DNA from: Rhodoglobus sp.
GTDB taxonomy: Bacteria > Actinomycetota > Actinomycetes > Actinomycetales > Microbacteriaceae
NCBI GenBank assembly: GCA_025464445.1
Contig: JAODLY010000004.1
Coordinates: 1-64,000 of the forward strand
DNA length: 64,000 bases
Reading direction: 5' to 3'
The position numbers and the translations under genes were made by a program. Of this stretch, positions 17,525 through 25,923 are shown one piece after another (position 1 is the first letter of the stretch; each line of letters begins with the position of its first letter). The notes beneath the pieces were generated by a model. It saw only the letters and a program-made list of their open reading frames with translations, did not search any database and was not told the origin of the DNA.

Positions 17525-18541
17525 TCAGCCGGGCGGGGCGGTCGTGCTCGAGCGCACCTCGAGTCGCACCGGGTATGGCTGCCAGCGCAACTCGGGCCGG
17601 GTCGGCGAGTTGCCGAGTTCACCCATGACCAGGCCTACGGCGTGTGTGCCCTGCTCTTTTGGCCGTTGCGCCAGGGTCGTGAGCCCAAACATCTCCGCGA
17701 GCTCGTGGCCGTCGATTCCCACGACCGACAGTTGCGCGGGAACCTGGATGCCCAGTTGGCGCGCGGCGACGATCGTGCCGATTGCCAGTTCGTCCGACCC
17801 GGCGACCACGGCGGTGGGGCGGGATCGGGGATCCGCGAGAACCGCCAGCCCTACCGCGTAGCCACCCTGCACCGACAGCGCAGTTGCCCTGAATGCGGAG
17901 TCGCCTCCGTCAAGACCGGCGGCGGTCATCGCCTCGCGAAAGCCGGCGAGCCGCGCGGAATGCACCCTGAAGTCCATCTCGCGCTGTTGGTCGCCGCCGA
18001 AATGCATTATGCGCGTGTGCCCGAGGCTGATCAGGTGGTTGGTCACGAGAGCCGCCGCCGCGACATCATCGATGCTGAGGGTGGCGATGCCCTCGATCGG
18101 CCCTCCGATTCCGATGATGGGTTTCGCGAGCGAATGTAGCAGTCCCACCTCGTGATGGGTAAGTTCGATGCCCACGGCGATAACGGCATCCACGCGCTTG
18201 CGCACGAGGAAATACTCGAAAACCCGCCGTCGCTCAGCGGCATCGGCGCTCAGGCGATAGAGCGTGAGGTCGTAACCGGCCGCGATGAGGGCGGACTCGA
18301 TGCCCTCGAGCACTTCGCCGAAGTACCAGCGGTTGATGTGCGGGATGACCACCCCGACGTTGCGCGTCTGCCCGGTGACGAGGCTCGACGCGTTCGAGGA
18401 GACGACGTACCCGATCGCGGCGGCGGCGGATACCACGCGGTCCCTTGTCTCCTCGGAGACGTAGCCCCTGCCGCTGAGTGCGCGGGATGCCGTGGCTTTC
18501 GATACCTGCGCGGCGCGGGCGACATCGCTGAGCGCGCTCAC
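17525..18541 (-). CDS. LacI family transcriptional regulator
   Basis: This regulator of about 338 residues has an N-terminal LacI helix-turn-helix and hinge (SDVARAAQVSKATASRALSGRGYVSEETRDRVVSAAAAIGYV), then a periplasmic-binding-protein-like effector domain. The GTG at 18541 is chosen because AAAGGAGC lies just before it and the HTH begins three residues later. It is divergent from the sugar ABC importer at 18831-22394. The shared gap carries two GGAACCGGTTCC palindromes and a CAAGCGCTTG palindrome, so it very likely controls both itself and the importer. Its inducer is not evident. Confidence 0.92.
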   Translation of the reverse strand: MSALSDVARAAQVSKATASRALSGRGYVSEETRDRVVSAAAAIGYVVSSNASSLVTGQTRNVGVVIPHINRWYFGEVLEGIESALIAAGYDLTLYRLSADAAERRRVFEYFLVRKRVDAVIAVGIELTHHEVGLLHSLAKPIIGIGGPIEGIATLSIDDVAAAALVTNHLISLGHTRIMHFGGDQQREMDFRVHSARLAGFREAMTAAGLDGGDSAFRATALSVQGGYAVGLAVLADPRSRPTAVVAGSDELAIGTIVAARQLGIQVPAQLSVVGIDGHELAEMFGLTTLAQRPKEQGTHAVGLVMGELGNSPTRPELRWQPYPVRLEVRSSTTAPPG

Positions 18542-18585
18542 GATGCTCCTTTCGCCGCTGACAGGACGGAGCACAGCCTAGCGAC

Positions 18586-18603
18586 TGTGGAACCGGTTCC
18601 ACA
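18586..18603. promoter_or_regulatory. LacI-type operator next to the regulator gene
   Basis: TGTGGAACCGGTTCCACA is a perfect 18-bp palindrome with the central CG of LacI-family operators. It lies about 45 nt before the regulator start, fitting autoregulation. Confidence 0.75.
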
Positions 18604-18691
18604 AACCGGATTCCGGCGGAAGGGACGCCAACGAGAGAGCGCTCCCACGCCACGAACGGCTGTAGCGCAATCGTTAGGCGGCAGTTCATGC

Positions 18692-18701
18692 CAAGCGCTT
18701 G
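18692..18701. promoter_or_regulatory. Second LacI-family-like palindrome
   Basis: CAAGCGCTTG is a perfect 10-bp palindrome overlapping the proposed -35 box of the importer operon. It resembles cre-like LacI-family sites and may bind a second, global regulator. Confidence 0.5.
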
Positions 18702-18727
18702 CAATGGCATCTTTGTTGCCCTAGCTT
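18699..18727 (+). promoter_or_regulatory. Proposed promoter of the sugar importer operon
   Basis: TTGCAA, a 17-nt spacer and TAGCTT lie between the two downstream palindromes, so repressor bound at either would block it. The box sequences match consensus only in part. Confidence 0.45.
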
Positions 18728-18732
18728 GTGAT

Positions 18733-18748
18733 GTGGAACCGGTTCCCC
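18733..18748. promoter_or_regulatory. LacI-type operator next to the importer operon
   Basis: GGAACCGGTTCC is repeated here in the same form as in the operator beside the regulator gene, immediately after the proposed -10 box. The pair is 148 bp apart, which could allow looping. Confidence 0.7.
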
Positions 18749-18830
18749 ACGCGGGGCCGCGACCATCCTGCAATCCCAGCCGTGCGCGCCGACCACCAGG
18801 TGCGCCGGTCGACCTCAATGAGGAGGAAGT

Positions 18831-20165
18831 ATGAGTTTCACCGTGCACCGCCGATTCACAGTTCCGCTGGCAGTAGTAGTCGTAGCAGGCATCGCGCTCG
18901 CGGGCTGCTCGTCCGGCACCGGGGGCAGCAGCTCCGGCCCCGGCGATGCCGGCAAGGCCGACGGTGTTGTCACCGTCTACGGCACCATCCAGGACACCGA
19001 GGCGAAACTCCTCGAGCAGTCATGGGCGGATTGGGAAAAGACGAACAAGATCGACATCCAGTACGAAGGCTCGAAGGAGTTCGAGGCTCAGATCGGCGTT
19101 CGCGCCCAGGGCGGTAACGCCCCCGACATCGCGATCTTCCCGCAGCCAGGCCTGCTGGCCGACCTCGCATCGCGCGACTACATCCAGCCGGCTCCGCAGG
19201 GCGTTGCCGACAATGTGGCCAACAACTGGTCGAAAGACTGGGCGGGGTACGCGACGGTGAATGGCACGCTTTACGGCGCACCGCTCATGGCAAGCGTCAA
19301 GGGCTTCATCTGGTACTCGCCGGCGCAGTTCAAGGCGTGGGGCGTTTCCGTTCCCACCACCTGGCAGGAACTGCTCGACCTGACGAAGACCATCCAGCAG
19401 AAGACTGGCACGGCTCCCTGGTGCGCGGGCTTCGGCTCTGACGCCGCCACCGGTTGGCCGGGCACCGACTGGGTGGAAGACCTCGTTCTTCGCCAGGCCG
19501 GACCTGACGTCTACGACCAGTGGGTAAAGCACACGATCCCGTTCAACGACCCGGCGATCAAGAAAGCGTTCGACTCCGTCGGCGAGATCCTGCTTAACCC
19601 GGCATACGTGAACGCGGGCTTCGGCGACGTCAAGTCGATCAACAGCACCCCGTTCGGTGATGTCGCTCGCGCCATCGGCGACGGATCGTGCGCCCTGACC
19701 CACCAGGCATCCTTCTTCGACGGGTTCATCCAGGACCCGGCGAACGGCAACGCCACGGTTGGACCGGACGCCGACATCTGGGCATTCATCCTCCCGGGTG
19801 ACACCGCTGGTGCCCCCGCTGTCACGGGTGGTGGCGAAATGGTCGCCGCCTTCTCGAACGACGCCGACACGATCAAGGTGCAGGAGTACCTCTCTAGCGC
19901 GGACTGGGCGAACAGCCGAGTCTCGCTCGGTGGTGTGATCAGCGCCAACAAGGGCCTGGACGCGACAAACGCATCCAGCCCGATCCTCCAGGAAGCGATC
20001 AAGATCCTCCAGGACCCGAAGACCACCTTCAGGTTCGACGCTTCTGACCTCATGCCCGGCGTCGTCGGGGCCGGTTCCTTCTGGACAGGCATGGTCGACT
20101 GGGTGAACGGCAAGTCGACGGACGATGTGCTCGCGACAATCGAGTCATCCTGGCCCGCTGGCTAG
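18831..20165 (+). CDS. Sugar ABC transporter substrate-binding lipoprotein
   Basis: This 444-residue family-1 extracellular solute-binding protein has a lipoprotein signal with lipobox LAGC (Cys26). It shows the usual ITVYGT...SWADWEK start, followed by the EAQIGVRAQGGNAPDIAIFPQPG segment found in alpha-glucoside binding proteins. AGGAGGAAGT precedes the ATG. It captures an oligosaccharide outside the cell for the two permeases downstream. A very stable hairpin follows the stop. The operon lacks its own ATPase; an MsiK-like shared ATPase elsewhere is the usual solution in actinobacteria. Confidence 0.9.
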   Translation: MSFTVHRRFTVPLAVVVVAGIALAGCSSGTGGSSSGPGDAGKADGVVTVYGTIQDTEAKLLEQSWADWEKTNKIDIQYEGSKEFEAQIGVRAQGGNAPDIAIFPQPGLLADLASRDYIQPAPQGVADNVANNWSKDWAGYATVNGTLYGAPLMASVKGFIWYSPAQFKAWGVSVPTTWQELLDLTKTIQQKTGTAPWCAGFGSDAATGWPGTDWVEDLVLRQAGPDVYDQWVKHTIPFNDPAIKKAFDSVGEILLNPAYVNAGFGDVKSINSTPFGDVARAIGDGSCALTHQASFFDGFIQDPANGNATVGPDADIWAFILPGDTAGAPAVTGGGEMVAAFSNDADTIKVQEYLSSADWANSRVSLGGVISANKGLDATNASSPILQEAIKILQDPKTTFRFDASDLMPGVVGAGSFWTGMVDWVNGKSTDDVLATIESSWPAG

Positions 20166-20180
20166 CAACTGAGTAGTACC

Positions 20181-20210
20181 GGGGCCGGCGGAACCTGTTC
20201 CGCCGGCCCC
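20181..20210 (+). promoter_or_regulatory. GC-rich stem-loop between binding protein and permease genes
   Basis: GGGGCCGGCGGAAC and GTTCCGCCGGCCCC form a perfect 14-bp arm pair with a 2-nt centre. No T tract follows. It probably raises the level of the upstream binding-protein mRNA over the permeases. Confidence 0.65.
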
Positions 20211-20286
20211 CTCTAACCCCATACTCTGAACAAACACCGCGTGAGCGGCGCTGATTGAGTCCACTGTCGTACTCGAAAGGAACTCC

Positions 20287-21420
20287 ATGGCAGGCTTCCT
20301 GAAATGGATCGCGACGCTCCCGTCGCTCGTGCAAATCCCCTTCGTCATCGCCGCCTTCATCGCGGTCGTTGCCCTCGTCATCTTCTTCGTGGAGATAGCC
20401 CCCCGCTCCGGGCGGGTCTACACGGTCATCCGCCTTGTGGTCTGCGTGGTCGCCCCCGTCATCATCTTCTTCGCGCTCGGCTCCGTCTGGTGGGCAGCGG
20501 CTGTCGCCGCCGTGCTTGGCGGGTTGTTCTTCATCCTCGACTACCGGTCGAGGCAGGGAGCCGGCTACCTCTTCCAGCTCATCGGCTTTTTGGCGCCGGC
20601 TGTCGCGCTGCTCGGCATCGGCCTCATCTACCCGACGGTGAGCACTTTCATCGCCGCGTTCCTGAACAGCCGCGGCAACCGTTTCGTCGGTCTCGAGAAC
20701 TTCGTCTGGATATTCACCCAGCAGACAGGTATCACCACGGTGCTCAACACCATCGTGTGGGTGCTCGTCGTGCCGACAGTGTCGACGATCTTCGGGCTTG
20801 CCTACGCGGTGTTCATCGACAAGTCGCGTGGCGAGAAGATTTTCAAGGTTCTCGTCTTCATGCCGATGGCCATCTCCTTCGTCGGGGCGAGCATCATCTG
20901 GCGCTTCGTCTACGACGCGAATCCGCCCGACCAGCAGCAGATCGGCCTGCTCAACCAGTTCGTCGTGCTCTTCGGCGGGCAGCCGGTGCAGTGGCTGCAG
21001 AACTCCCCATGGAACACGTTCTTCCTGATTGTGGTGCTGATCTGGGTGCAGACCGGTTTCGCCATGGTCGTGCTGTCCGCGGCGATCAAAGGGGTTCCCG
21101 CCGAGCAGGTCGAAGCCGCGCAACTCGACGGTACGAATGCCTGGCAGCGCTTCACGAATGTCACGGTTCCCGGCATCCGCAGTTCGCTCATCGTCGTGCT
21201 GACCACGATCTCGATAGCCAGCCTGAAGGTGTTCGACATCGTGCGGACGATGACGGCAGGCGCCAACAATACGAGCGTCATCGCCAACGAGATGTACACG
21301 CAATGGAAAGGCTTCGAGGTGGGCAGATCCTCGGCATTCGCCGTCGTGCTGTTCGTGCTGGTGCTTCCGATAGTCATCTACAACGCCCGCCAGATCAAAG
21401 CGCAGAGGGAGATCCGATGA
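20287..21420 (+). CDS. Sugar ABC transporter permease, AglF/MalF type with N-terminal extension
   Basis: This 377-residue permease has an extra N-terminal membrane part (about residues 15-115, three helices) before the usual six-helix importer core. The EAA loop reads EAAQLDGTNAWQRFTNVTVPGIR. The extra helices are known from alpha-glucoside-type permeases. The stop overlaps the next start in ATGA. It works with the downstream permease and the upstream binding protein to import an oligosaccharide. Confidence 0.88.
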   Translation: MAGFLKWIATLPSLVQIPFVIAAFIAVVALVIFFVEIAPRSGRVYTVIRLVVCVVAPVIIFFALGSVWWAAAVAAVLGGLFFILDYRSRQGAGYLFQLIGFLAPAVALLGIGLIYPTVSTFIAAFLNSRGNRFVGLENFVWIFTQQTGITTVLNTIVWVLVVPTVSTIFGLAYAVFIDKSRGEKIFKVLVFMPMAISFVGASIIWRFVYDANPPDQQQIGLLNQFVVLFGGQPVQWLQNSPWNTFFLIVVLIWVQTGFAMVVLSAAIKGVPAEQVEAAQLDGTNAWQRFTNVTVPGIRSSLIVVLTTISIASLKVFDIVRTMTAGANNTSVIANEMYTQWKGFEVGRSSAFAVVLFVLVLPIVIYNARQIKAQREIR

Positions 21421-22394
21421 GCGCCGTCACCCCGATCGACCTTCCTATCGACAGGACAACTGAGCGCCAGTTGCGCGCCGGCGAGAAGGCGGCGGAGCGC
21501 AACGCGATCAAGCGCACCAAGAAGCGCCTCACCAGCCGGGGCGCCACGATTGCCGCGCTCGTCATCGCAGTGCTCTGGACGACACCGACATTCGGGCTGT
21601 TCCTCTCATCGTTCCGCCCTGCCGACAAGATCGCGACGACCGGCTGGTGGACGATCTTCGCCAACCCGGGCTTCACGCTCGACAACTACCAGAAGGTGCT
21701 TCAGGCGGGTAACACCTCCCTCAACCTTGCCGGGGCGTTCTTCAACTCGATTGCCATCACGATCCCGGCGACGGTGTTCCCTCTGGTCATCGCGAGCCTC
21801 GCCGCATACGCATTCGCCTGGATCGACTTCAAGGGCAAGAACTGGATGTTCGTCGGCGTTTTCGCGCTGCAGATAGTTCCGCTGCAGATGGCTCTGGTGC
21901 CGCTGCTGAGCCTGTTCTCGCGGGGCCTGAAGATCGGCGACGTGCAGCTTTTCGACGGGCTCGACGCGAGCAACTCCTATTCGCAGGTCTGGATCGCCCA
22001 CACGATTTTCGCGCTGCCCCTCGCCATCTTCCTGCTGCACAACTTCGTCTCGGAGATTCCCAGGGAGCTCATCGAAGCCGCGCGAGTGGACGGCGCGGGG
22101 CACGGGCAGATATTTTTCAGGATCGTGCTGCCCCTGACCTTTCCGGCGATCGCGTCTTTCGCCATCTTCCAGTTCCTCTGGGTCTGGAACGACCTGCTCG
22201 TCGCTCTGGTCTTCGCGGACGGCGCCGTGGCCCCGATGACCAAGCTGCTGGCCGAGATCTCCGGTAACCGTGGGCAGGACTGGTACCTGCTCACTGCCGG
22301 TGCGTTCATCTCGATTCTCGTGCCGCTCATCGTGTTCTTCTCGCTGCAGCGGTTCTTCGTGCGCGGTCTGCTTGCAGGTTCGACGAAGGGCTGA
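21417..22394 (+). CDS. Sugar ABC transporter permease, AglG/MalG type
   Basis: This 325-residue permease has a basic cytoplasmic N-terminus and six membrane helices. Its EAA loop reads EAARVDGAGHGQIFFRIVLPLTFPAI. The ATG overlaps the preceding stop, giving tight coupling with the first permease. The ORF track shows it joined to an unrelated upstream frame starting at 20304. A hairpin terminator follows. Confidence 0.9.
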   Translation: MSAVTPIDLPIDRTTERQLRAGEKAAERNAIKRTKKRLTSRGATIAALVIAVLWTTPTFGLFLSSFRPADKIATTGWWTIFANPGFTLDNYQKVLQAGNTSLNLAGAFFNSIAITIPATVFPLVIASLAAYAFAWIDFKGKNWMFVGVFALQIVPLQMALVPLLSLFSRGLKIGDVQLFDGLDASNSYSQVWIAHTIFALPLAIFLLHNFVSEIPRELIEAARVDGAGHGQIFFRIVLPLTFPAIASFAIFQFLWVWNDLLVALVFADGAVAPMTKLLAEISGNRGQDWYLLTAGAFISILVPLIVFFSLQRFFVRGLLAGSTKG

Positions 22395-22411
22395 TCTCGC
22401 CCAGGCACACG

Positions 22412-22446
22412 GATGGGCCGCCGCCTCAATGAGGCGACGGCCCATC
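22412..22446. terminator. Terminator between convergent importer and surface-protein genes
   Basis: GATGGGCCG-c-CGCCTC pairs with GAGGCG-a-CGGCCCATC with one mismatch, followed by TTCT. It likely ends the importer transcript. Confidence 0.7.
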
Positions 22447-22501
22447 TTCTACTCGGTGGGGGTGTACCGGGGGTCGACGCCCCGCACCGAGATTCGCGGT
22501 G

Positions 22502-24082
22502 CTACTCCATCCTGTTCCGACGGCTGACCAGTACGCGGCTCACCAGGAGGAACGCGCCTCCCAGCGGCAGCAGCACGAGTGCGGCCATGGTCGCCGGCCC
22601 GGTGACAGCGCCGGTCATCGCCAGCTGCGGGCAGGTGGAGACGGTGCCCGTCCCCGACCAGCTCAGTTCGCTGTGCTGCGACGGCTCGTCGGACTTCGAC
22701 GTGTCCCCGACGTAACCGTGAGTGTCGACGACCTTCACGGTGTACGTGCCTGCGGGCAGGCTGGACGGCGGGACCGCCCACGTCGGGGCGCTGGCGGTGA
22801 ACGTCTGATCGGTGATCAGGCCGTTCGGACCGGTCAGGGTCACATGATATTCACGACCGGGTACCAGCCCCGACAACATCGCACCCAGCGAGCCGGAACC
22901 ACCGACCGCGCACTTCGGGGCGAATGTGATCGTGACGTTACCTGGGCACGGATCCACCGTGAACTCATAGGTCACCGGGCCAACGTCGGTGCGACCGTCG
23001 CTCTCGACAGTCACCGTGTACGTGCCCGGAGACAGATCGAAATCGCGGTCCCAGGAGTGGTGATCATCGAAGGTGAACTCCTGCGAGAAACCACCGGGAC
23101 CGGTCACGGTCACGGTGTACTCGCGGTGATCATCGAGCTTGCCGACATGCACCTCCACCTTCGCCGTGCCGCCGATCACGTTGCAGCTGTGATGGACTTC
23201 GGAACTGATCTCTGGGCAGGTGTACTTGATCCAGCTGTCGTCCTTCGTCCACTTTTCATCGCCGTACTTGACCTTCACCTCGAACTTGCCGGTAGTGAAG
23301 CCGTAGACGGTCACGGTTGCACTGCCGTTGTCGATCGTGAAGGGTGTGAGCACCCCGTTGATCCACAGTTCGTAGTGGCCCCAGGCCACGAGGTGCTTCA
23401 GCGTGACGGTGACAACCGTCGGGCAGTAGTTCTTGACGTGGATGTCGATGTCGGGCTTCGGCGTCTCACAGAAGAACTTGTTATCGGTGTCGTTGAGATT
23501 CAGGAGGTCGCAGGGGTTGAACTCCGGCGTCGACTTCAGCGAGTCCGTGACGGGAGGTTCTACCGTGCCGTTCGCGGCTGACGCGTCGGCGAGCGCGGAC
23601 TCTGCTGCTTGCGCAGCGGCCTCGAGTTCATCGGCGTTGGCTCGTGCCGTAGCGGCTGCGGCCCCGGCTGTTGCCGCGTCCGCCTCTGCCGTGGTGGCCG
23701 CCAGGTCGGCGGCGACGAAAGCATCCAGGGCGGCTGCGGCTGCTGCCTGCAGGTCGTTGTCCGTAGGATCGCCCAGCGCAGCTGTGGCCGCGTCAGCACT
23801 TGCGGTGGCCGCGGCGTCTGACGCGGCTCGCAGCGTGGTCGCATTGTCAGCGGCTGCCGTTGCAGCGGCTTCCGCCGCCTGAGCATCCAGCTCGGCGGCG
23901 TCCGCAGCGCTGCGGGCTTGATCGGCGGCGGCGGTAAGGCTGCCGATGTCGGGGGTGTCCGCGCTGGCGGACATCGGGAGCAGCACTGCTCCTGCCCCGA
24001 AGAGGACCGCGACAGCCAACCCCGCGATGAGGCCTCCCAGCGTCTTCTCGGTCTGACGGTATGGTCTTGCCTGATTAAACAT
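22502..24082 (-). CDS. Sortase-anchored surface protein with Ala-rich helical stalk (LAMTG)
   Basis: This exported protein of about 526 residues has a signal helix (TLGGLIAGLAVAVLFGAGAVLLPMSASA), then about 125 residues of Ala-rich sequence in near-heptad form that should be helical or coiled coil. About three Cys-bracketed beta modules follow, related to those in the 15363-17438 protein (HSCNVIGGTAKVEV here, ATCNVIGASTVNV there; both end modules with CPG). The end is CPQLAMTG, a hydrophobic helix and RRNRME, a class E sorting signal. The ATG at 24082 is preferred to 24124 because it starts directly before the basic N-region. Confidence 0.82.
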   Translation of the reverse strand: MFNQARPYRQTEKTLGGLIAGLAVAVLFGAGAVLLPMSASADTPDIGSLTAAADQARSAADAAELDAQAAEAAATAAADNATTLRAASDAAATASADAATAALGDPTDNDLQAAAAAALDAFVAADLAATTAEADAATAGAAAATARANADELEAAAQAAESALADASAANGTVEPPVTDSLKSTPEFNPCDLLNLNDTDNKFFCETPKPDIDIHVKNYCPTVVTVTLKHLVAWGHYELWINGVLTPFTIDNGSATVTVYGFTTGKFEVKVKYGDEKWTKDDSWIKYTCPEISSEVHHSCNVIGGTAKVEVHVGKLDDHREYTVTVTGPGGFSQEFTFDDHHSWDRDFDLSPGTYTVTVESDGRTDVGPVTYEFTVDPCPGNVTITFAPKCAVGGSGSLGAMLSGLVPGREYHVTLTGPNGLITDQTFTASAPTWAVPPSSLPAGTYTVKVVDTHGYVGDTSKSDEPSQHSELSWSGTGTVSTCPQLAMTGAVTGPATMAALVLLPLGGAFLLVSRVLVSRRNRME

Positions 24083-24207
24083 TGGTGCCCCACTTCTCTC
24101 AGTGTTGACCCCGGTAAACCGCATACAACCACCGCGGGATGCATGAGCCGCGGGGTATGCAGAGTTGAAAAAAGGGGTGAGAGAGGGGTGAAACCGATTC
24201 AGTCGTT

Positions 24208-25791
24208 TTAGACGGAGATGCCATATCGCTGGGCGCGATCGATGACCTCGTGCCGGCTTGCCGCGCCCAGTTTGCGATAGATGCTCCGCACCTGGGTCTT
24301 GATCGTGTTGGGTGAGACGCGAAGCTGCGTGGAGATCTGGTGCTGTGTCTCGCCCGCCATGAGGTGGCGAAGGATTACGCGTTCCCGCGAGCTCAGGGGA
24401 GGCAGCGAGTTGCCCTCCTCGACGTCGAGGCCGAGGGCGAGCTCATCGAGCATGGCAAGGGTTTCCTCGTCTTTCCGCCGCTGCCGCGCAGCATCGATGA
24501 CGCGCCCGAGAAGGTGATGCGGAATGGCCGCGAACTGGCGTCGCCAGCCGGTTCTCGCGGCCTGGAGGAAGATTCTGTCGGCGGCGACCGCTGCGATCGA
24601 GGAGTCTCCCAACGCCTCGTGCGCCACGCAACGGACGACTTCCACGTGCGCGAGATTGCGGGGACTGTGGTCATCACCCATGGCCTTGCATTCGTCGGTG
24701 CGCCTCAGTGCGGACTCGAATTCGCCGGTGTGCAATTCGAGAATTGCGAGAAGGCGGGCCGGACAGCAGACGTGATAGGCGTCGGGCATCAGCGCGGTCA
24801 TCGCGTCGCGGGCGGCGCCGATCTCGCCACACACGATCAACGCCAATGCGCGCTCCGAGTCGTGGAGCTGTTCGAGAAGCCCTGGGGACTGCCACCCACG
24901 AAGCTGGATACGGATGTCGCGCAGGGCGTCGAGCTGCTCGCGAGGTCCGGACCTCGCGCCGAGCACGATGGAGTGCAGGTGGGCGGTGAGCAACTCGTAC
25001 TCGGTGCCGGTAGTTGTCTCACCGATCCGACCCAGCAGCGTGTCGGCGAGGTCGATGCGGCCTTCGTCGATCGCCAGCAGTCCTTCAGCGATCAGGATCG
25101 GGGCCTCGCTGACTGCGCCAGGAGGCGGTGACCCCGCCGGCCTGGCCTGGTGAGCCCACGCCACCTGCTCATAGGGGCTGTTGGGGATCCCCGCGAAATA
25201 CTCGACGAGGGCGAGGCATCCGCGGGCCTCCAGGACGAGTCCGCGATCCTGCCGTTCCTGCTGGAGGGCGAGGGCGTGTTCGAGATCCTGGCGGGCCTGG
25301 CTGAGTTCACCCAGAAGCAGCCGGCAGATTCCGTGTTGCACGAGCGCGAGCGACTGCAACTGCATGCGTGTGCGCAGCGGCACGTCTACAGTCGCGAGCA
25401 ACTCCCAGGCCAGGTCAGCCTGGGTGAGGCCGTCCAGCAGCCGGCCAAGCCCGAGGAAGGCCGACGATCGGATCACGCAGGACATCACCGCCAGGGCGGG
25501 ATCGAAGGTGCCGGCGGAGAGCAGCACATCTGCGGCATCCACATAGGAGAGCGCGGCGAAGGGATTGGCCGGGGGAGAGTTCCGGGAACTCGCGCCCAGC
25601 ACGAGCGCGAGCGACGGGTGCGAGGTCCACAGCTCCTCCGGCAGGCGGAGGATGCGTTCCCGCAGTTCCGTGGCACGTTCCGGCACGTGTTCGAGCGCGT
25701 CGTCGGCAAGCGCCGTCGCAGCTTCGGTGAAGGATTGCTGGTCCAACAGGGAGTCCAATGACTCACGAAACTCCGCGAAAGAGGTTGCCAT
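24208..25791 (-). CDS. LuxR-type transcriptional regulator with helical-repeat N-domain
   Basis: This protein of about 527 residues is mostly helical, with TPR-like repeat sequence. It ends in a LuxR helix-turn-helix (LSSRERVILRHLMAGETQHQISTQLRVSPNTIKTQVRSIYRKLGAASRHEVIDRAQ). It resembles the C-terminal half of MalT/LAL regulators but lacks any Walker A ATPase. The ATG at 25791 has GCGAGGTG upstream and starts just as the predicted helices begin; the ORF track extends 99 codons into the promoter region of the divergent exporter. It lies directly upstream of the LAMTG surface gene on the same strand, 125 nt away, and may control it. Confidence 0.8.
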   Translation of the reverse strand: MATSFAEFRESLDSLLDQQSFTEAATALADDALEHVPERATELRERILRLPEELWTSHPSLALVLGASSRNSPPANPFAALSYVDAADVLLSAGTFDPALAVMSCVIRSSAFLGLGRLLDGLTQADLAWELLATVDVPLRTRMQLQSLALVQHGICRLLLGELSQARQDLEHALALQQERQDRGLVLEARGCLALVEYFAGIPNSPYEQVAWAHQARPAGSPPPGAVSEAPILIAEGLLAIDEGRIDLADTLLGRIGETTTGTEYELLTAHLHSIVLGARSGPREQLDALRDIRIQLRGWQSPGLLEQLHDSERALALIVCGEIGAARDAMTALMPDAYHVCCPARLLAILELHTGEFESALRRTDECKAMGDDHSPRNLAHVEVVRCVAHEALGDSSIAAVAADRIFLQAARTGWRRQFAAIPHHLLGRVIDAARQRRKDEETLAMLDELALGLDVEEGNSLPPLSSRERVILRHLMAGETQHQISTQLRVSPNTIKTQVRSIYRKLGAASRHEVIDRAQRYGISV

Positions 25792-25923
25792 AAGACACCT
25801 CGCTAACCTTTGACCCCCGGGTATGGACAACGGCTTCATTTGAATGTACCTCGCGAGCCGGGCCATAGATAGGAGGTTGGCAAACGCGGCAGCATGGTCG
25901 TTGACGCGATCTAGGCTTGCGGA

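Noticed and set aside
20050-21303. A 417-residue minus-strand ORF rich in Asp, Glu and His
   Set aside because: It is the complement of the binding-protein and permease genes; its composition is that of antisense high-GC DNA and no ribosome site is seen.
20304-21416. The upstream part of the 696-residue ORF ending at 22394
   Set aside because: It is a frame shadow of the first permease. The real second permease starts at the ATG at 21417.
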